Shown here piece by piece: positions 58,231 to 64,000 of a stretch of 64,000 nucleotides of DNA. The stretch comes from Arcuatula senhousia (lineage: Eukaryota; Mollusca; Bivalvia; Mytilida; Mytilidae). Position 1 is the first letter of the stretch. Each line of letters opens with the position of its first letter. The stretch covers positions 14,898,001 through 14,962,000 of the forward strand of contig OZ020317.1 of assembly GCA_963971305.1 (NCBI GenBank), in the 5' to 3' direction. A program made the position numbers and the translations under genes. The notes below the pieces were generated by a model. It worked only from the letters and a program-made list of their open reading frames with translations, was not told where the DNA came from and ran no database searches.

Positions 58231-58409
58231 ATGAACCCAACATCACATGAAATATGGTAAAATCACAACAGACTATTCTTGCCACTGCTTCTTCAATAAA
58301 ATGTAAAACAGCATGTCCAAACAGCTAAACACACATTTGATCTGACTTCTTTAATCTTTTCTTTTCCTTTTCTTTGTTCTTATCTGTAAAAATAATTGAA
58401 TATTTGTAA

Positions 58410-58490
58410 AAAAAAAAATAGATGAACTGTGAGCAATGCTCACAAATTGATACCCCCCACTTGAAGACCCCTAGGTTGAAAGAAGCAAAT
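58410..58490. repeat. Fragment with GTGAGCAATGCTCAC hairpin and C-run
   Basis: GAACTGTGAGCAATGCTCAC followed by ATACCCCCC resembles the 5' hairpin design of the HINE-like elements. The matching GGGGGGTAT lies near 61,030. This may be a third subfamily; evidence is limited. Confidence 0.4.
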
Positions 58491-58699
58491 GAGGTACCAA
58501 AGGAACATCCGAATATCAAAAGTCCGAAATTGTAAGACAAGTCCAGAGAACGAAATGTAAAAGACAACACAAAGAAACAACAGAAAATCACAATACAGAA
58601 ACTACTGAATGACAACTAGTAACACGAACTTAAGAACTAACGAGAGTGACCTCAGATGCTCCAGAAGAGTAAACGGTTCCTGCCTGCTATAGCGCACCC
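58491..58699 (-). repeat. CTCTTCCGGAGCACCTGAG-family repeat, copy 3
   Basis: In reverse orientation it begins GGGTGCGCTATAGCAGGCAG and ends GGTACCTCATTTGCTTC, matching copies at 4.0 and 43.4 kb with substitutions. No flanking duplication was identified. Confidence 0.65.
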
Positions 58700-58769
58700 G
58701 TCATGTCACCAATTGTCCATTCAGCAAGTCAAACTGATGAAGAAAGAAAATACAGCAAAGCCCTACGAC

Positions 58770-59239
58770 AATCCAACATCTGCACTCATCTGTGAGATGG
58801 AAATCCTGTATTTGTCTATGAGCTCATGAATGATGTCTCCCGTAAAACTTTTTCAGTAAAGACAACAACTGAGAAGCAACATAACCTTGTGTCAACAATT
58901 TCTGGCTCAGTCGTGACGCTCTACTAAGGAAACTCGATGTAATTTCCACAAGCTATGGAATAGTGAATCAGTTGTGATACGTAAACTCCATAAGCTGGAG
59001 TGGATGGAATGTTGCCACACAAGAATGGAAAGTTAACCATTGGAGTTGAAGTCTTCACGTTTGTCAAAGAGCTTTGTTGAAAGTCTTCCTTGTGAGTCTA
59101 TTTCGAGATATAGATCTAAATATGAAGCAGACTTCCTAGAATTCGTTGTGTCCTTTATTTCAATTTCCTGTGGATATATGAGATGAAAAGCTTGAAGCTT
59201 TGAAAAGTCAAAATTTTTGCCCCCATATTGGAAACCCAC
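58770..59239 (-). pseudogene. Reverse-transcriptase-family C-terminal remnant, minus strand
   Basis: The frame at 59,239-59,033 contains FHLIYPQEIEIKDTTNSRKS, ASYLDLYLEIDSQGRLSTKL and FDKREDFN, a pattern I know from a widespread animal reverse-transcriptase family of retroelements. After a break it resumes on the same strand at about 58,950-58,850 as FLSRASRLSQKLLTQGYVAS and KKFYGRHH, then shifts frame again to ELIDKYRISISQM. There are at least two breaks and no catalytic palm motif is present, so the piece is non-functional. The element class (Penelope-like or other) is not assigned. A shorter related fragment is at 32,001-32,095. Confidence 0.65.
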
Positions 59240-59380
59240 AATATCAATTTAATCAAATTCTAAAAGAGGAGGTGCACATCTACATCATATCAGTAAGAAT
59301 TTGAAAAAAAGTTTCATTAAAATTCATTCATTGGTTTAGGAGTAGCGGATTAGGAATGGGTTCCCTCAGTGGTAATGGTA

Positions 59381-60794
59381 ACAAGAGGCTCCCAGGAGCC
59401 TGAATCGCTAACCTTACATAAATGCCTTTTTACATTTAAAGGGCCATAACTTCAATATTAGGGGTCATCTGACAACATCAATTAACTTAATGCATTAAAG
59501 TGTATAGTTTAATTAGCTGAACATTTTAGGAATAAAAAGCTTTTTATTATTTTCTAGCTTTTCCTGCTATAAGGCATAAACAGTTACTTGGACATTTAAG
59601 GGACCATAACTCATATAAGGGGTCAATAAAAAACTTCCATCATATTAATTTTTTGTGTGGCTTAACTAAGCAATATTGTAATTAAAAGTTGTTATCTAGC
59701 TTAAATGTATTCTAATACAATGGGTAAAGGCTATGAACATGGACAATTTTGACGTTCTAATGGGAATATCACCTAAAAGTAAGGGTCCTACACTTTTGAC
59801 CCTATTATAGATTTTGAAGATCTTGATGTGCTTAACAAAATCCAATTTAATTTTCCCAAATATCTTTAATAGTTTTCAAGATATTAAGGTTCAAAAGTGC
59901 AACTTTTGAAAAAATCGGGAAAAAGGGCAATAACTCATACATGGGTTGTTGGATCTTCTTAAAAATTTCAGGGCAGGTAGATCTTGAGGTGCTGATCACT
60001 TTAACCCTCTGTCACAATTTTGATATCTGTGACCATTTTTGAGTTATTTGCAAAAAAATAATAACTACAATTTACCCCTATGTTCTATTTTTAGCAATAG
60101 CAGCCATGTTTTTTGTCAAATCAAAAATCCTAACAATTGTATTAAATCACATGCCAATTAACAACTGTACGAAGTTTAGTTACAATTGGACTTATGGTGT
60201 CAGAGGAGTTAACGTTTCAATGTAATGGTGAAATGCTGTGAAAATGGTCAATTTTGACGTTCTAAGGGGAATAACTCTTAAAAGGAAAGGTTATACAACT
60301 TTGACCCTATTACAGATTTTGAAGATCTTGATGTGCTTAAAAACATGCTATTTAAATTTCTCAAATATCTTTAATAGTTTCAAGATATTGAGGTTAAAAA
60401 GTGTGATTTTTTGAAAAAAATCGGGAAAAAGGGCAATAACTCCTACATGGGTTGTTGGATCTTCTTCAAAATTTCAGGGCAGGTAGATCTTGAGGTGCTG
60501 ATCACTTTAACCCTCTGCCACAATTTTGACCGTTTTTGAGTTATTTGCAAAAAACTACAATTTACCCCTATGTTCTATTTTTAGCCATGGCGGCCATGTT
60601 TTTTTGTCGAATCAAAATTCCAAACAGTTATTTTTAAGCACATATGCCAATAAACAACTGTACCAAGTTTAGTTGCAATTGGAGTTATGGTGTCAGTGGA
60701 GTTAACGTTTGAAAAAGTTTACGGAAACAGACGGACGATGGACGCCAAGTGATGGCAATAGCTCACATGACTCTTCAGGTCAGGTGAGCTAAAA
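59381..60794 (+). mobile_element. HINE-like non-autonomous element, subfamily A, copy 3 (1,414 bp)
   Basis: It begins ACAAGAGGCTCCCAGGAGCC (a perfect GGCTCC/GGAGCC stem) and ends with CAGACGGACGATGGACG, AAGTGATGGCAATAGCTC, a hairpin and GGTGAGCTAAAA. The body has two related ~480-bp units (AGGGCAATAACTC at 59,924 and 60,431). The flanks GGTA and ATGG give an A/A insertion site without duplication. It has no coding region. The 5' subterminal motif has decayed to CGCTAACCTT. Confidence 0.82.
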
Positions 60795-61041
60795 ATGGCT
60801 TAGTCCATGTTTTGCTCTGGTAAAACCAAAATATTGATTCAATCAATTTTAAAATAGGAGGTGCACATCTACATTATCAGAAAAAATGTGCGAAAATTTT
60901 GTTGAAATACAATTGGTTTAGGAGGATTGGCGGATTAAAGATGGGTATCCTAAGGCGTTAAAGATGGACAGAAGGACGGACGGACACACTGACACCATGA
61001 ACACTATATACCACCCACTTTTTAATTGGGGGGTATTAAAA
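60795..61041 (+). repeat. Repeat end with ACGG tract and GGGGGGTAT hairpin
   Basis: AATAGGAGGTGCACATCTAC at 60,855 repeats 59,265-59,285 on the other side of the HINE copy. It is followed by GGACGGACGGACAC and a hairpin (CCACCC / GGGGGGT) ending GGTATTAAAA. A related end is at 57,094-57,140. It may be the 3' end of a third HINE-like subfamily. Confidence 0.5.
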
Positions 61042-61588
61042 TTATATATGTTCTTTCAGAAGTATTTTCGGTTTAAGTACAATGTGAATCACAAACTCAA
61101 TTTTTTGCCTTCTTACCTTGTGTTGGAGGGACTTGGAAGTCCATGAAAAGTAGTATTTCATTTTCAAAAATTATTATTTCCTCATTAATTCAATTTGTCT
61201 TAAGTAAAACATGTTAAATTGTCTTGATGTATGGCTAACATTTGTTCTAACAGCATACTATCGATTGAAACGCCATAAGACTTTAAGTTCTTCTTCAAAT
61301 GTGTTAAGATTGAAAAATTAGTTGCAAAACTAAGGTCACCTTGAAAAACAGGAAGTAGATGTGCGACAAACCTTGACTGGATAGGCACAGAACATCTCAT
61401 GGTGAAGCTTTTAAAAAATATCAAATCAATCTGTTCATTATAATTCAAGAAATCTATTACCAAAGTTTCAGCCAGGCTGATTGACAGACCTATCCCTCTG
61501 TATAAAGAGTTGGGGTATAAAATACATGAACATTATCAAGTTTTTTTTCAAGTGGTAAAACAAGTTACTAAATATTTCAATGTCTTAC
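61042..61588. repeat. Stretch with a dispersed repeat related to 62,620-62,810
   Basis: AAGGTCACCTTGAAAAACAG...GAAGTAGATGTGCGACAAA (61,332-61,376) corresponds to AAACAGGAAATAGATGTCCA at 62,655. No gene is supported; the 87-codon minus frame at 61,200-61,463 runs through this repeat. Confidence 0.5.
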
Positions 61589-61860
61589 TCTGGGTCTGTT
61601 TCGTTCCTGTTCAATAAAGTCATGAATGTCTGTGGGTGCTGTATTTACTGTTACAGGTAAGGCTATGACCTTATGAACAGGAAGAATAGAAGAGAGAGGC
61701 CATAGGTTTCTCCGCCTTGCACTATCATGAGGATTCTCACAAAATTCATTCCATTCCTCATATTGATGATGTGTTAAATGACTTTTCATCTTGCTGATGT
61801 TCTGTTTAAAGTCATCCAGATCAAGTTTTTCAAAATCAGGATCAACAGTTGATGGAATCC
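61589..61860 (-). CDS. Candidate host-gene exon, protein not recognised
   Basis: On the minus strand TTTCTATTTTAAATTAG (acceptor-like) at 61,861-61,877 is followed by an open 272-bp stretch and then by CCCAGA joined to GTAAGA (donor-like) at 61,583-61,588. The stretch begins with the last two bases of a split codon and ends on a codon boundary. It encodes 90 residues, including DPDFEKLDLDDFKQNISKMK, HHQYEEWNEFCENPHDSARR and LWPLSSILPVHKVIALPVTV. The composition is protein-like and the surrounding DNA is full of stops. No domain is recognised. Without the donor, the frame would stop two codons later (VRH then stop at 61,577-61,579), so a terminal exon is also possible. A weaker coding-like segment lies at 61,995-62,228. 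Confidence 0.45.
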
Positions 61861-62889
61861 CTAATTTAAAATAGAAATAAACAAATTTCAATTTAAATAT
61901 CAAAGGCTTATTTCTACACTGATCTTCAAGCAGATAAGAATCATTGGCTCATTGTGTTAGCTGCAGCTCTCTGCAAAGTGCAAACACAAAAATTTTATCT
62001 TGTTGATATCTTAAAAGATATTGAGGATACACATTTGCCACCACAGTCCAAAGAGAAAGTAAGGTTTTGACAGGTCCCCATATTACATAGGACTAATAGT
62101 TTGTTATACTGAATCATCCAGCAGAATTTCCAATCTTTATTATTCACTGTGTCCAAGAAACACTTGACAAAAAAGTTATAAGGAGGAGCAGACATTGACT
62201 GACTTTTGAAAACTAAATGCCCACACAACTCATCGCAGGTGCATGAAAACTTTTGACATCAACTTACATGCTAATCATTCAAGCAGACACTCCAGGTAAC
62301 AGAATTTGCTTTCTATAAAGCATTCATATCCAGCGCTGTGGTCTCATCATGCAAAAATTCAAATCTGATATAGTAACCCCATAATTGAAATCAGAATGAC
62401 AAATTTAATCACTAAAGTGAAATATCTAAATGAAATTTGTTCTGAACCTATAACTTTGTGGTATTATACAACATTTCAAAATTGGGCATCAACTTTTCAG
62501 GCCACAGTGCCTTACCCATTGAAAGTATTTATGAAATTACAAGCATGTTTAATGGATTTATAAATAAATGTACATGTATATGATTGGGATTTTGCTGTTA
62601 CTGTTCAGCAAGAACAAGCATTCCCATACTCAATGCAAGATTAAGTCATCTTGGTAAACAGGAAATAGATGTCCAACAAAACTGAATTGGAAAGACATAG
62701 TGAAGATGTTCACCTAATATCATTTCAATGTTTTCATTAAAAGCTGAAACTCTGTTACAAAAATTTATAAACTGCTAACACAGAGAGATGTCTGGCCTGT
62801 CCCTGTTGGAAACAGAGTAAAATGTCAATCAGTGAACCATGACTGCAGTGGCATATGCACAATTCAACCTTGGATTTGATCTTCAACTA
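61861..62889. other. Presumed intronic or intergenic DNA
   Basis: The minus frame at 61,995-62,228 (77 codons, with FFVKCFLDTVNNKDWKFCWM) is possibly coding but unsupported by a motif. The dispersed repeat seen at 61.33 kb recurs at 62,620-62,810. Nothing else is recognised. Confidence 0.4.
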
Positions 62890-63764
62890 CAGTAAAACCT
62901 GTACTAGTGACCACCTTCATATAAAGACTTCCTGTCCATAAAGACTATTTTGAGTCCCCCCCAACAATTTTTCCTATATATTTGACCTCTATATAGTGAC
63001 CACCTGTCCAACGTGACTAGTGACCATAAGAAACTGTCCCTTGAAGTGCCAAAACCTGTATGTAAGGACCTTAGATTAGTGCAAATGACTCTTAATTGGT
63101 CTGGGTCAGCTGTCAGATCAAAGCTAATTATAGGAAGTGTCACCTTTCTTTGATATTTAGTAATTAGTTCTCAGGTAAATTTTAGGAAGATTTTTAAAGT
63201 AGTAATTATCACTTATTGCTTGTGTCAGGGTCAGTTTAACTTGTGTCTTTAAGAGTTGGTAATTAATAATTTTGTCAATTCTAGATTTATGAAATTTATT
63301 ATTACTATAGTAATATTATTACTATAGTAATCAAATGGAGATATTTATTTATGATTTATGAGAAATTCTTTGGCAACATTCCCTTTACTTATGAATAAGG
63401 TAAAAAGGGATATTTAAAAAAAATATACTTCAAAACTGCATACTAAAATACTGTAAACCAATATTCAAACATGTATTAAACAAAGTTTTAGATAAATTTT
63501 CTCAAGACATGTATGTTAAAAATATTAATGAAATATTGCCAGTAAAATAGTCTATTGTTTATAGTTTCAATAGGACAATATTAAATCAGTATACTATACT
63601 TCTATAGATCTATGGAAACTGTGTCTCAGTTAATACACATACACATGCACATGCCTGACATTATATATATACTTTATCTCGACAACCTCTATATAAAGAC
63701 CCCCTGTCTCTAGTGACCTTTTTGTCAAGGTCCCTTGAAGGGTCACTATAGACAGGTTTGACTG
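62890..63764. mobile_element. TA-flanked MITE with CAGTMAAACCTG ends (875 bp)
   Basis: The left end CAGTAAAACCTGTACTAGTG and the right end, which reads inward as CAGTCAAACCTGTCTATAGT, are imperfect inverted repeats extended by GACC and AAAGAC motifs. TA lies on both sides (62,888-62,889 and 63,765-63,766). A related, uninterrupted flanking repeat at 63,880-64,000 supports the empty site. No transposase is present. The TAGTGACC-rich ends resemble repeats I recall from invertebrate genomes. Confidence 0.75.
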
Positions 63765-63766
63765 TA

Positions 63767-64000
63767 TCCTGATGATGATGCACATCAAATATAATTGGTC
63801 TACCATGAGTAGAAGTTGTTAAACGGACCCAAGAAAAAACTCTTACAACATGTACAAGTCCTATATAAACAGAGTAAAATGTCAAAAGTCACTGGACCGT
63901 AAAATCAGGGACATCTGTATAAATTGACCATGGATTTTATCTACAATTATGCGGATAATAATGCATACCAAATATCATTGACCTACCATAAGTAAAAGTT
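63767..64000. repeat. Tandem unit flanking the MITE
   Basis: GATGATGCACATCAAATATAA...GGTCTACCATGAGTAGAAGTT (63,774-63,819) recurs as AATAATGCATACCAAATATC...GACCTACCATAAGTAAAAGTT (63,958-64,000), so a short tandem repeat surrounds the MITE. No gene is seen. Confidence 0.55.

Overview
This window looks like repeat-rich, non-coding DNA from an animal nuclear genome, most likely a bivalve mollusc and plausibly a mussel (Mytilus-like). It is AT-rich, has no operon-like gene packing, and almost every long reading frame belongs to a non-LTR retrotransposon. Many dispersed repeats (the CTCTTCCGGAGCACC family, elements ending in GGTGAGCTAAAA, ACGG-type microsatellite cores) look like families I associate with bivalves. 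That assignment is from memory, not from a search. No complete host gene is visible; the best host-gene candidate is one possible exon on the minus strand at 61,589-61,860.

Layout. 0.3-2.7 kb: a 5'-truncated, frameshifted non-LTR retrotransposon (LINE-1 of this window, plus strand) ending in a short tandem tail; then a 669-bp inverted-repeat element (2.8-3.5 kb). 4.28-11.49 kb: a second LINE (minus strand), decayed and interrupted by a HINE-like element, by a poly(A) retrocopy with 13-bp target duplications, and by a 2.4-kb hAT-like element that itself carries a small TTAA-flanked MITE. 12.7-14.1 kb: remains of an L1/Tx1-like reverse transcriptase. 14.4-14.5 kb: degenerate telomere-type repeats. 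14.9-24.2 kb: about 55 essentially identical 170-bp satellite monomers. 25.0-25.5 kb: a palindromic tandem repeat. 26.0-31.05 kb: two non-autonomous TA-flanked DNA elements lying head to tail and sharing a single TA. 31.7-32.35 kb: a PHD-finger remnant, a reverse-transcriptase scrap and a 21-bp minisatellite.

32.6-37.7 kb: a third LINE (minus strand) whose ORF2 (endonuclease, reverse transcriptase, zinc-binding tail) is broken only by a 1.56-kb HINE-like insertion; its N-terminus has a degenerate 2A-like motif. 39.0-40.2 kb: an ORF1-type protein (coiled coil plus RRM-like domain) with one in-frame stop. 40.5-41.9 kb: divergent repeat blocks. 43.36-49.38 kb: 7.5 copies of a 762-bp tandem unit, each holding a 44-bp inverted repeat. 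49.85-52.07 kb: a fourth LINE (plus strand), 5'-rich but cut off inside the reverse transcriptase. 52.24-52.62 kb: seven evenly spaced 14-bp palindromes. 52.7-55.66 kb: a ~72/89-bp minisatellite. 55.97-58.23 kb: 174-bp repeats that form the body of another HINE-like subfamily. 58.4-61.0 kb: further repeats including a third full HINE-like copy. 62.9-63.8 kb: a TA-flanked MITE.

The most coherent biological signal is a group of non-autonomous elements with shared termini (5' ACAAGAG, 3' hairpin then AAAA) and different interiors. They sit between two A's (T's on the other strand) with no target duplication, the behaviour expected of Helentron-associated (HINE-type) elements. One insertion into an otherwise open LINE ORF lets the empty site be read exactly. 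The second notable signal is the 170-bp satellite, whose monomer resembles part of a dispersed repeat in the same window and carries splice-donor-like and splice-acceptor-like sequences.
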